From Microglena sp. YARC (taxonomy: Eukaryota > Chlorophyta > Chlorophyceae > Chlamydomonadales > Chlamydomonadaceae), in the NCBI GenBank assembly GCA_022414725.1, contig CM039463.1, forward strand, positions 26,673,003 through 26,737,002: a stretch of 64,000 nucleotides of DNA, in the 5' to 3' direction. Positions 39,405 to 49,651 of this stretch are shown piece by piece. The translations under genes were made by a program, and so were the position numbers. The notes below the pieces were generated by a model. The model was given only the letters and a program-made list of their open reading frames with translations, was not told the origin of the DNA and did no database searches. Position 1 is the first letter of the stretch; every line of letters starts with the position of its first letter.

Positions 39405-39491
39405 ATTGTTACATCCGTGTAAGACAGTTACTCACAGGACGTGATGTTAAGGACACCACAGCGTACGCCGGAGCTAGCTATAGTCACCGTA
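39405..39491. repeat. Dispersed repeat, second copy
   Basis: It is the near-identical partner of 9175-9275 in the same orientation. Confidence 0.85.
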
Positions 39492-40631
39492 CCCAAGTGG
39501 AACCATAGTATATATTTGTTTCCCCCTTCATAGCCATTCAGGGGACGATTCGGATTTGGGTCTCGTAGTTAATTGGATGGATTTGGGTCTCGTAGTTGGT
39601 TGGATGGATCGTAGTTAGTTGGACAGGTCGTACTTAATTGGATGGATTTGAGCCGCATAGTTCGTACCCCCACTTTTTCAACACAAATACGAGAATTATC
39701 AGAATTCTCGATTCCCAGGCAAAAATTGTGAATTCTCAGGCAAAATTCTCAAATTTGAGGTACAAACTACGAAGCGTTTCGAAAAACCCCAATCCAAATC
39801 ATCCACTGAATTGCTATTCAGCTATGGACGGGGGGCCACCCCCAGGGAGGTAAGGGGGGGTGCTTCTTGTTTAGCTAAAGTAAAGCTATGAGCAGATGTG
39901 GTATTGAACGTATCGGCAAAACGATTGTAGAAAAACGGAGGGACTCGCGTTCCTAAGAAATCAAAAATTCAAATTCAGATTCAAATTCAGACAAGTTCTA
40001 AGAGTGTGTTGCAAGCGACACGGAAAATCGCTTTAGCAGTCACTGGCAGGGAGTTTCGGAAGTAGTGGAGAAAGTAGCTACTCGTAGCCGAATAGAGCTA
40101 CAAACATTGAACAACTTTTGGGAAAGATTTTGACCGCTGCGATGCTGACAACTCTAGTCATGCGCACTCCAACTATGAGCAAAAATGGTGAGTGCGGAGG
40201 TGGTCGGAATCGTTCAAACGCCTGGACAGCTGTCGGACAGACGGATGGATAGATGGATAGACAGACAGCGGAGAGAGACACGGGGGGAATCTAGGGCTTC
40301 AGCCCCGGGACCCCTGGGGGGTCCAGAGGGGGGCTAAAGCGAAAACCAGAGGGACTCCCATTCATAGGAAATCGAAAATTCAAATTCAAAAAACGGAGGG
40401 ACTCGTGTTCATAAGAATAAAAAATTCAAATCCAAATTCAGAAAAACAATGAGACACCGCTCATAGGAAATCAAAAATTCAAGTTCAAATCGGAATTCAG
40501 GCAAACGGACTCCTGTACATAGGAAATCAAAAATTGTTACGCCTTGGCACGCGGTGTGAGATTGTTGGTCGATCCAGAATGAAAGCAAAATCGCGCAGGC
40601 AAATTATTAATGTTTCCATCTCATCAAACCC
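39492..40631. other. Intergenic with short diverged repeats
   Basis: It contains ATTGGATGGATTTGGGTCTC repeats (39545-39650) and AGGAAATCAAAAATTCAAA repeats (39955-40530). No gene is supported. Confidence 0.5.
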
Positions 40632-40890
40632 GAATTTCATTTTTGACACCTTCCACTGCAGAAATGTATGAAATAAAATTTAGTGGTGCAGCCACTGCTG
40701 ATAAATATTCAGCGAATTTCATTTTCAACACTTTCTACTGCAGAAATGTCAGGAAATGAAATGAAACGGTGCAGCCACTGCTGAGAAATATTCGTTGGAT
40801 TTCATTTTCAACACCTTCCACTCTGTTTAACTGCAGACATTTCTGGAAATAAAATTGAACGGAGCAGCCACTGCTGAGAAGCTGAGGGAC
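40632..40890. repeat. About 83-bp tandem repeat, three copies
   Basis: GAATTTCATTTTCAACAC, CTGCAGAAATGT and GGTGCAGCCACTGCTGA recur with starts at 40632, 40714 and 40798. Confidence 0.88.
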
Positions 40891-41254
40891 ACATTCACAT
40901 TCATCGCACCGTACTGAGCACCCCTCGAACCCAGGACTGACGAATCAGATGGACGGTTTCGCCCGGCCTTGCGCTCAGTTTGAAACAGGTTTGATCCCGC
41001 TGAACCCCGTTTTGGCCCCTTCTCGTCGCCTCGAAGAGAAATGTCATATTTTATAAACATTAAACTTACGTGCGTTGTAATCTTGTAAATTGTTACACCT
41101 TGGCACTCCCCCTTCCGACCTTTGGGCAGCCTACCCAAATCGCTACCAGCAGCCCGACCTTGAAGGACACCGAATCCCCAAGTGCTATCAGAAGACACAC
41201 TTTCAGCAACGAAACGAAAAGCTATGCAGCCAGAGCCAGAGAACCTGAGTGACT

Positions 41255-41395
41255 CTCATTCATAGTGGTTGTAAGATCTAAAAGTGGACTCACATTCTTT
41301 GTAGTTGTAGAATCTAAAAGTGGACTCACATTCTTAGTAGTTGTAGGATCTAAAAGTGGACTCACATTCATAGTAGTTGTATAATCTAAAAGTGA
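41255..41395. repeat. About 37-bp tandem repeat, four copies
   Basis: ATCTAAAAGTGGACTCACAT plus TCTTAGTAGTTGTA. Confidence 0.9.
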
Positions 41396-41699
41396 CGGTG
41401 GAACCATTGCGGCCTTTGTTCTTTGTCAAATTCCCGTTGACCGCCACCAAGAAGCACAAGTTATCTGAGAAAGCAAGGCCGTTAACCTGAGGATGCGGAT
41501 GGGCATCAGAATAATTGAGGTTTGAATGTTTGGCTTTCCTGGAAGTGGGGGGAGAGTGGGAGATGCAACATTACCATTCGAAATCTAGAAATTGAATTCT
41601 CAAATTGTGTGTACAAGCTATGAGTTTTATGGCAAGATGAAATCCGAAGTACTGGGTTTCCGTCACGGCAGGGGTGACTACTTATTCAATACAGCACAT

Positions 41700-42625
41700 C
41701 GACGGACAGAAAGACAGACAAACAGAAAAGCAGACAGAAAAGCAGACAGACAGACACAGACGCGCAGAAAAGCAGATAGGAACAGACAGACAGACAGACA
41801 CACAGACACACAGAAAATCAGACAGACACACAGACACACAGAAAAGCAGACAGACACACAGACACACAGAAAAGCAGACAGACACACAGACACACAGAAA
41901 AGCAGACAGACACACAGACACACAGAAAAGCAGACAGACACACAGACACACAGAAAAGCAGACAGACACACAGACACACAGACACACAGAAAAGCAGACA
42001 GACACACAGACACACAGAAAAGCAGACAGACACACACACACAGAAAAGCAGACAGACACACAGACACACAGAAAAGCAGACAGACAGACAGACACACAGA
42101 AAAGCAGACAGACACACACACAGACACACAGAAAAGCAGACAGACACACAGACACACAGAAAAGCAGACAGACACACAGACACACAGAAAAGCAGACAGA
42201 CACAGACACACAGACACACAGAAAAGCAGACAGACACAGACACACAGAAAAGCAGACAGACACACAGACACACAGAAAAGCAGACAGACACACAGACACA
42301 CAGAAAAGCAGACAGACACAGACACACAGAAAAGCAGACAGACACACAGACACACACAGACACACAGAAAAGCAGACAGACACAGACAGACAGACACAGA
42401 CACAGACAGACAGACACAGACAGACAGACACAGACAGACAGACAGACAGACACAGACAGACAGACACAGACAGACACACAGAAAAGCAGACAGACACAGA
42501 CACACAGAAAAGCAGGCAGACACACAGAAAAGCAGACAGACACACAGAAAAGCAGACAGACACAGACACACAGAAGCAGACAAACAGACAAGCACAGACA
42601 GACAGACAGACAGATTCCGGACAGG
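41700..42625. repeat. 28-bp-class satellite AGCAGACAGACACACAGACA
   Basis: AAAAGCAGACAGACACACAG + ACACACAG is repeated about 30 times with shorter CAGACAGA blocks near the right end. It is open in several frames on both strands, so long Cys/Val/Ser or Thr/Gln/Arg frames here are artefacts of the unit. Confidence 0.95.
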
Positions 42626-42654
42626 CTTACACAGCTGTGTGGCCTCAGTCGGAA

Positions 42655-42855
42655 TCAATGTTGTTCTTTTCAGCTAAAAGCAGCAGCTTCAAGGCAGCTC
42701 CCTTGGCTGGCTTGTCAGCCAAAGCTAATTCAACCTAGTGTATCCGGAAGCTGACTGAATCCGCTGCCTGGATCTGTCAGAATCTTGGGGCGTAGCCCAG
42801 TCGCTGGCTCAGGGAGCTGCCCTATACCTGCTGCTCATAGCTGAAAAGAAAAACT
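42655..42855. mobile_element. Hairpin miniature element (AGCAGCTTC family)
   Basis: Left arm: TTGTTCTTTTCAGCTAAAAG then CAGCAGCTTCAAGGCAGCTC. Right arm: GGAGCTGCCCTATACCTGCT then GCTCATAGCTGAAAAGAAAA. The arms are inverted repeats around a diverged core. Confidence 0.7.
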
Positions 42856-42954
42856 CTGGTTGTAGTGGCCACAAGCAGCCATGTTGGTTCATGGTAACCT
42901 AGGGTGTTTTCACCGTGTCCTGAGACTTGGGAGTCTGTGTGGTCCCATATTGGT

Positions 42955-44100
42955 TTGACACCAACAGCACCATGACACCAACAGCACCATGATACAACCA
43001 GTCTTTGTGGTCCCATATTGTTTGGTCACCAACAGCACCATGACACCAACAGCACCAAGACACCAACAGCACCATGACACCAACAGCACCATGATACAAC
43101 CAGTCTTTGTGGTCCCATATTGTTGGTCACCAACAGCACCATGACACCAACAGCACCAAGACACCAACAGCACCATGACACCAACAGCACCATGACACCA
43201 ACAGCACCATGACACCAACAGCACCAAGACACCAACAGCACCATGACACCAACAGCACCATGACACCAACAGCACCATGACACCAACAGCACCATGACAC
43301 TAACAGCACCATGACACCAACAGCACCATGACACCAACAGCACCATGACACCAACAGCACCATGACACCAACAGCACCATGACACCAACAGCACCATGAC
43401 ACCAACAGCACCATGACACCAACAGCACCATGACACCAACAGCACCATGACACCAACAGCACCATGACACCAACAGCACCATGACACCAACAGCACCAAG
43501 ACACCAACAGCACCATGACACCAACATCACCATGACACCAACAGCACCATGACACCAACAGCATCATGACACCAACAGCACCATGACACCAACAGCACCA
43601 TGACACCAACAGCACCATGACACCAACAGCACCATGACACCAACAGCACCATGACACCAACAGCACCATGACACCAACAGCACCATGACACCATCAGCAC
43701 CATGACACCAACAGCACCATGACACCAACAGCACCATGACACCAACAGCACCATGACACCAACAGCACCATGACACCAACAGCACCATGACACCAACAGC
43801 ACCATGACACCAACAGCACCATGACACCAACAGCACCATGACACCAACAGCACCATGACACCAACAGCACCATGACACCAACAGCACCATGACACCAACA
43901 GCACCATGACACCAACAGCACCATGACACCAACAGCACCATGACACCAACAGCACCATGACACCAACAGCACCATGACACCATCAGCACCATGACACCAA
44001 CAGCACCATGACACCAACAGCACCATGACACCAACAGTCTTTGTGGTCCCCCATTGTTTGGACACCAACAGCACCATGACACCAACAGCACAATGACACC
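42955..44100. repeat. 17-bp satellite ACCATGACACCAACAGC
   Basis: About 60 copies of the 17-bp unit, interrupted by four copies of a GTCTTTGTGGTCCCATATTG spacer at about 43000, 43105, 44037 and 42940. Three units make 51 bp, so all minus-strand frames are open and read the same 17-residue peptide, which explains the long Trp/Cys/Val-rich frames. Variants (AAG, ATCATC) are rare. Confidence 0.95.
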
Positions 44101-44305
44101 ACCACACCACTCCACCAGAAGACTCTGTGTGTATGTCCGTTAGTCACAATTGCGTTTTCAGGTCTCATGACAAACCACCTGAAAACGGTTCTTTCTATAC
44201 AGACATCTTCCCATTTTCATGAGTAACAAAGCAGTCATGGAAGCGGCATGCATGCATGTATGTATGTATGCATGTATGCATAAATGTTTGAAATAATGTA
44301 TTTAA

Positions 44306-44375
44306 CAGTCCTGGGGTGGGCCAAGTATGCTAATGGGACTTGCCCAACCGTGACAGGATGGGCGACAAAGAAAAA
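44306..44375 (-). repeat. SINE-like dispersed repeat, partial, inverted
   Basis: A (TGTA)n run at about 44250-44282 precedes CAGTCCTGGGGTGGGCC, then GGGACTTGCCCAACCGTGAC. This is the inverse of the 36143-36302 copy, with the tetranucleotide tail at the expected end. Confidence 0.75.
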
Positions 44376-44387
44376 GCGGCACGTGGC

Positions 44388-44598
44388 ACTGTTTATTTGG
44401 AGAGTAAAGTAGCAGCTTCTAGGCAGCTTCTTTCCCCCGCCTTTGGGCCAACCTTGATGCTAGCCAGTGCATCTAAAAGCTGACATGACGAGCATTTTGA
44501 TGCAGCTGATGGCTTTGGGCTTGACCCAGAGGCTGGCCAACGGAGCTGGTTGGAAGCTGCTACGTGTAGCCCACCCCAAAAGAAACAGTGCATGTGGC
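44388..44598. mobile_element. Hairpin miniature element with 9-bp flanking repeat
   Basis: Arms are ACTGTTTATTTGG...GTAGCAGCTTCTAGGCAGCT and TGGAAGCTGCTACGTGTAGC...AAAAGAAACAGT. The flanks GCACGTGGC and GCATGTGGC agree at 8 of 9, which suggests a Mutator-type 9-bp target duplication. A second member follows at 44650-44850. Confidence 0.7.
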
Positions 44599-44649
44599 GC
44601 ACTGAGCGGCAGAGAATTACTGACGGCAATAGGGAACATGACACTGTTT

Positions 44650-44850
44650 GTATATTGGGCTACGTGTAACAGCTTCAAGGCAGCTCCTCTGGCTCAATAT
44701 TCAGCCATAGTGGACGAAAACTTGTGCACCTGGAAGCTTATGTCATTGGCTGTCCAGCAATGCTGAAATATTTGGGCTTGGCACCACGGCTGGCTTAGGG
44801 ATCTGTCTAGAAGCTGCAGCGCGGAGCCAAAAAGAAAAACAGTGAGAACA
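44650..44850. mobile_element. Hairpin miniature element (AGCAGCTTC family)
   Basis: From ACTGTTTGTATATTGGGCTA to GCGGAGCCAAAAAGAAAAAC, with inner arms AGCTTCAAGGCAGCTCC and GGGATCTGTCTAGAAGCTG. No clear target duplication. Confidence 0.65.
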
Positions 44851-45003
44851 AAGGATAGATTACGGCGCTGCTGCTTAGTAGGAGTGGCCACTCCATTCGA
44901 ACTGAATCCTTGGTGCTGCTGGCTTGTGTTGGCAGACCCACATCCTGGGGTGAAATTCCATTCATAACAAACAAAAATAAGTACGGTGGATATGAGATCT
45001 TAC

Positions 45004-45334
45004 CACAAGTTGGCAGCTGGCCTTGGTATCGCACAGGGAGTATGCAACACTGCGGCACTTTTTGAAGTTAGAAAGATCGCAGCTCTGTAGAAATAATGAG
45101 GAAATGTGGGCAGAAGGGGATTTAAGTGAGTGAAGAAAGCAAAATCGAGTAAACAAGGTTTTTTAAAGTGGTAAGCAAACTTTGGTTTGGATTGCATTTA
45201 TAAGCAATCCTGTATGGGGAGCAGTTCATGAGCTCCCTACAGCATGTATGTGTGTATGCATGCATGCATGAATGTAAGAAAGTATGTATGTATGCATGTA
45301 AGCATGCATGAATGTTAGCATGTATGTATGTATG

Positions 45335-45365
<31 letters not shown>

Positions 45366-45475
45366 GCATGCATGAATGTAAGCATGTATGTATGTATGTA
45401 TGTATGTATGTATGTATGTATGTATGTATGTATGTATGTATGTATGTATGCATGTATGCATGTATGCATGTATGC

Positions 45476-45508
<33 letters not shown>

Positions 45509-46079
45509 TGTATGTATGTATGCAAGCATGCATGCATGTAAGTATGTATGCATGTATGCTCAAGCACCTCTTGGGTTGCAAGTTCACGGAGGCCTATGCA
45601 TTTGCCTTTGCGCCCTTTGTTTTTGTTACCTTTTCTTGTCTTTCTGCTGTGTGATCATTAAATATATGTTTATTACAGTCCAGAGGGTAGCAAATTAGGC
45701 TTAAGGGACTTGCCTATCCTCTGTAATTCTGCAAGCCCTCTTCTGTACAGCATTGTACAGCATGGTGTATTGTACATCACTGTACAGCATGGTGTATTGT
45801 ACAGCACTGCACAGCATGGTGCATTGTACATCATGGCGTATTGTACAGCTCTGTACAGCATGGTGCATTGAGCAGCATGGTGTATTGTACAGCACTGTAC
45901 AGCATAGTGAATTGTACAGCATAGAGCATTGTGGCCTTCCCCCCTGTCAAGTTCTGTTGTCAGATATAAAAACACGAAGCATCTTTACTGCTGGGTCACC
46001 TACCACGTAGTCATTCTCCCTCATCAGAGTCACCGAGAAGTTGGCGTCACTACTCTTATTCTCAACATCAACATAGTAC
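45004..46079 (-). CDS. Candidate upstream exons of the membrane-protein gene
   Basis: 46079-46000 lies between acceptor GCATGCAG and donor GTGACC and reads YYVDVENKSSDANFSVTLMR then ENDYVV, beta-rich and extracellular in look. 45084-45004 lies between acceptor TTCTACAG and donor GTAAGATC and reads SCDLSNFKKCRSVAYSLCDT then KASCQLV, with four Cys in 27 residues. Both are on the same strand as 36839-38087 and would give a Cys-rich ectodomain before a single membrane helix. The phase between 45004 and 38087 does not close, so at least one exon is missing or the link is wrong. Confidence 0.42.
45240..45560. repeat. (TATG)n array with GCATGCATGAATGTAAG variants
   Basis: About 75 tetranucleotide units. 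It is open in several frames (Tyr-Val-Cys-Met or His-Thr-Tyr-Ile). Confidence 0.95.
45662..45720 (-). repeat. SINE-like dispersed repeat, partial
   Basis: TTACAGTCCAGAGGGTAGCA, then GGGACTTGCCTATCC. Confidence 0.65.
45745..45930. repeat. TGTACAGCATGGTGTAT tandem repeat
   Basis: Ten or so diverged units of 17-20 bp between the exon at 46000 and the (TATG)n array. Confidence 0.9.
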
Positions 46080-46215
46080 CTGCATGCATGTAAGTGTGAG
46101 AAGATTGGACTTGGTACCTGCATGCATATGTAAGAGAAGATTGGATGGGGAAGATAGTATGTGAAGATTGGACTGTGTTCCTGCATGCATTCACAACATC
46201 AACCATGTACCTGCA
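46080..46215. repeat. Copies of the exon start and acceptor next to the 46079 exon
   Basis: TACCTGCATGC recurs three more times. The farthest copy (46190-46215, TCACAACATCAACCATGTAC + CTGCATGC) repeats the exon's first 15 bases as well as its acceptor. Confidence 0.7.
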
Positions 46216-46373
46216 TGCTTGTATGAGAAGGTCTGATCAATATTTTGATAAGAAGGCTTTGTTTTGAATTGATTATGTTACTGCCGAAGACGGCAAGCAT
46301 CCATGTTACCACGTTCAAGTTCAAGTAGCTGCATATGCAAGAAGCCAGCGGCTTACGTGCCGAATTGTCATCC

Positions 46374-46578
46374 ATGACACAGTTTCTTTTTGGCTGCAAG
46401 CACCAGCTTCTGGACAGCTCCCTGAAACTGCCACTGGGCCAAACACAAAGATTTCAGAAGCACTGGAAAGCTGGCGATATCAGCTTCCAGGTGACTGGGT
46501 TACTTAAGGTTTGGATGAAGAGAGAGCCCAGGGAGCTGCCTAGAAGCTGCTGCTTGTAGCTGAAAAGAACAACTATCA
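46374..46578. mobile_element. Hairpin miniature element (AGCAGCTTC family)
   Basis: Left: ACAGTTTCTTTTTGGCTGCA. Right: GCTTGTAGCTGAAAAGAACA then ACTAT. Flanks CATCCATGA and CATCCACAA agree at 7 of 9. Confidence 0.7.
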
Positions 46579-46799
46579 TCCACAACTCCCTGCATTCCTT
46601 CCATACTCAACAGCCTCATAGCATTTTGTTCTCTCAGCCTTCTCTTTTCACACTCCAAGAATCCCCTACCCACTGCAAGCTCAGTATAATGGAGCGCTAA
46701 CCTCGATGAAGACATAAAACTTACACATAAATTGGTGATTGGCCCCAGAGCAAGCAAATGGGCTTCCCCATCCTCAACTTCCGCATCCCACCCCACTCT

Positions 46800-46880
46800 T
46801 ACCACCTCACACCTGGATCGATGGATTGTCTTCCATCCACACCAGGAGAACACAGTTTGAAGGGGAATCTCAACTTGGAA
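46800..46880 (-). CDS. Weak candidate exon upstream of the membrane-protein gene
   Basis: A minus-strand segment ends at a donor GTAAGAG (about 46806) and includes VEIPLQTVFSWCGWKTIHR in one frame. Another frame is equally open. The acceptor is unclear. It is listed only because strand and position suit the gene at 36.8-46.1 kb. Confidence 0.2.
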
Positions 46881-46961
46881 GGGCTTGCAGGTACCAGGGG
46901 CTGCGGGAGTGGGTGGAGTGGGTAGTTGGTTGGTTGGTTGGAGTGGGGTCATAGTTTTTTA

Positions 46962-47152
46962 TTTTCAGCTACAAGCAGCAGCTTCTAGGCAACTCCCTGG
47001 GATCTCTCTTCATCCAAACCTTTCGCAATCTAGGCACCTGGAAGCTGATATCGTCAGCTTTCCAGTGCTACTGGAATCTTTGGGTTTGGCCCTGTGGCAG
47101 TCTCAGGGAGCTGCCTAGAAGCTGGTGCTGGTAGCCGAAAAGGAAAACAGTG
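46962..47152. mobile_element. Hairpin miniature element (AGCAGCTTC family)
   Basis: TATTTTCAGCTACAAGCAGC, AGCTTCTAGGCAACTCCC; then GGGAGCTGCCTAGAAGCTGG, GTAGCCGAAAAGGAAAACAG. Confidence 0.7.
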
Positions 47153-47357
47153 GGTGGAGAGGGTGGAGTGGAGTCGGTGGACTAGTAGAATGATCCACTG
47201 GACAGTAGGAAGGGAAATCATGGAAGATACATTGGTGCAGCAGAACTGGTTGGTCAAAGTCCAAGAATCTGAAAAACATGCGCATGCTTGGATATAATTG
47301 CACTGCTCTTGTATCACTTGGCTCAGTTGCTCATGGCAAGAGGCATTCAAGCCATGC

Positions 47358-47542
47358 GATTGTTTTTCTTTTCAGCTAAAAGCAGCAGCTTCTAGTCAGC
47401 TCCACTGACTGGCTAGTGAGTCTGGAAGCAGGCAGTAACCGCTGTACAGAAATGTCAAAATCTTGAGGCTTAGCCCAGTGGCCACTGGGCTGACTCAGGG
47501 AGCTGCCAAGTAGCTGCTGCTCGGAGCTGAAAAGAAAAACTA
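47358..47542. mobile_element. Hairpin miniature element (AGCAGCTTC family)
   Basis: ATTGTTTTTCTTTTCAGCTA, AGCAGCTTCTAGTCAGCTCC; then GGGAGCTGCCAAGTAGCTGC, GAGCTGAAAAGAAAAACTAT. Flanks GCCATGC and GGCATGC agree at 6 of 7. Confidence 0.7.
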
Positions 47543-49147
47543 TGAGGCATGCAAGTATGCCGTTGATCTAAACATCTTGAAATATTGTAGCCTTGTACGA
47601 CACTAAGCCATGCAAGTATGCATTTGATCTAAACATCATGACATCTTGTAGCCTTGAACATCTGCAATTCTACACTAAGAAGAGTTGTGACAGTTGCCAA
47701 ACAGTTTTATACTGCCCTCCCCAGTTTAAATCATTCATATGACCTGGAGGTCAGGAAACGACAGTCTCGCTGCTCTGGACTGGGGCAGCATTCAAATGGC
47801 CCAGGCATTTACGTCCACGAGCATGGCAAGAATTGCACTCCAGAATTGTGGAACATGTTGCACGAGTAGATATCCCAGGCGGAGTCAAGATTTCAGCAAT
47901 GCCGACGCAAGATACGTGGGTACGCGAGGAGAAATGGCAGTGCGAAATGGCTGTTCGGAAAATAGTTAACAAGCATTGGTTAAGGCCAGACAGGCTTGAG
48001 GAGAGGAGAGAGAAGAGTGGGGAGAGCGGGCTGATGAAGACAATTGGCGTCCTGCTTTAGTGCTCGCCATCCAACACGACAAGTAGACAACGGCAGCCTC
48101 TTGCTCGTAATAGCAGCTTTGCAGCACTTATATTCATCGCGGGTACGGACTCACACAAGCAAGTCTGGGCTTCCTCGGAAAAGGGGTCTACATGGTCTCG
48201 TGGCTGAGCATTCAGGAAATCGCTTGTCGTTCGATTTTTAAGATCCCAAGTCACAGCATTGGCACTTCTGCAATGTAAGAAAAAGGTGGAGATCACCCGA
48301 CGGCAGTTGAACATGGTTGCATGTTAGGTGGGGTGGCAAAGACGGAGATAACATCTTAATTTGAGCATCATATTTGATGCGTAAAGCTTTCAGTTGTAGC
48401 TCTAGCAGAAGAATTGAATATAGACGAGCGCTCATGAGAGAAATTGTATATTTAGCCATAGGTCCAAGAGCTTGCCATGCTCTAGCACAAAGAGACCATC
48501 GCATGACGATGGACATCTAGCTTGGGGCGCAGATGTTCGATTCTCACCCGACCAAAAGCACTAGCAGAACGAGGAAAGCGGGCTGCAGCGACATTGGGGA
48601 AACCATGCACTAGATCAAGTACTGCGAATAAATGAACTACAGCTAGGAGTGGTCGGGACGCACGCTTTATGCGACCTGCTTGAATGAACCAAAACAGAAC
48701 AGTCAATCGCGCACTGTGGACAAGGGGTCGAAGCAGCGAGAACTCAAGCTTCCGTCAGGTTCAACCAAGTCGGTTAGTCGGTTCCTCAATAAAATACTGC
48801 TCTGGCTCAACCGGCCCAGCCCGGCTCAGCCCTTCCACCGTCTTGCTCCCACGAACTCCAGCCCGGGCTCGCTTCCCCAGCATCTTCCCCATTCCAGGTA
48901 GGAACGGGTAGGAAGCTTCCCTAATTGTCTGCCGGTACGTGCTTTCCAGGGTGCTTTCAACGACGAAACCCAAACCCAATCGCCCCCGGCCCCCACCCCC
49001 CAACACACACACACCCAAACCCACCCAACCACCCTAACACACACACGCACCATGCAACATTCCTATATTGAAACTGTCGCGCAATCTTCGCTCATCTTCA
49101 GCCGTTTCATGCATCTATGATCTGACGCCCCACGCTGCAAGCCGGCC
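47543..49147. other. Intergenic region upstream of the second oxygenase gene
   Basis: No gene is supported. AAGCCATGCAAGTATGC-GTTGATCTAAACATC occurs twice at 47545-47640. A GATGTTCGATTCTCACCCGA segment at about 48532 is B-box-like. 48960-49050 is a CCCAAACCCACCCAACCACC run that may form part of the promoter of the gene starting at 49148. Confidence 0.4.
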
Positions 49148-49600
49148 ATGCAGGACCCCCATTCAGAACCATGTTTCCTCCCTTCAGAACTATGCACCCC
49201 CATCAGCTCCCATCCATCCGCATGGGACCCTCAATCCGCTCGCGTTGTACAGAACATCACCCTCGACGCTGCTTTTGTCCCCTCGGACGCGGACCCCGGC
49301 ACCCGGCTTGACTACGCCCACCTCGCAGTCTTGGACGATTTCCTAGGTGCAGAGGACTGTCTAGCCCTCTTCAACTTCCTGGCAGCCCCAGATCACAAAG
49401 CTCTTAATTCATCGGACAGGCATGAGGATAAGGAGATGGCAGGTAGCTTAGCTTCTTGAAACCAATTCCTCTCTTTCTCTCGCTCTCAACCATTGATATT
49501 TCGTCTCAAGAAAGTATTCAACCTAGATCTTAGATCATGCACCCCCCCTGACCGGAAAGAAGCTTTATCCCCACCACCACCACCACCACCACCACCACCA

Positions 49601-49651
<51 letters not shown>

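Noticed and set aside
41674..42738. Long Thr/Gln/Arg-rich and Cys/Val-rich frames of 250-360 residues
   Set aside because: They follow from the 28-bp-class ACAGACAC satellite, which lacks stops on both strands; all frames and both strands are open at once.
42910..44115. Trp/Cys-rich repeat proteins on the minus strand
   Set aside because: All are readings of the 17-bp satellite; the same peptide appears in every frame.
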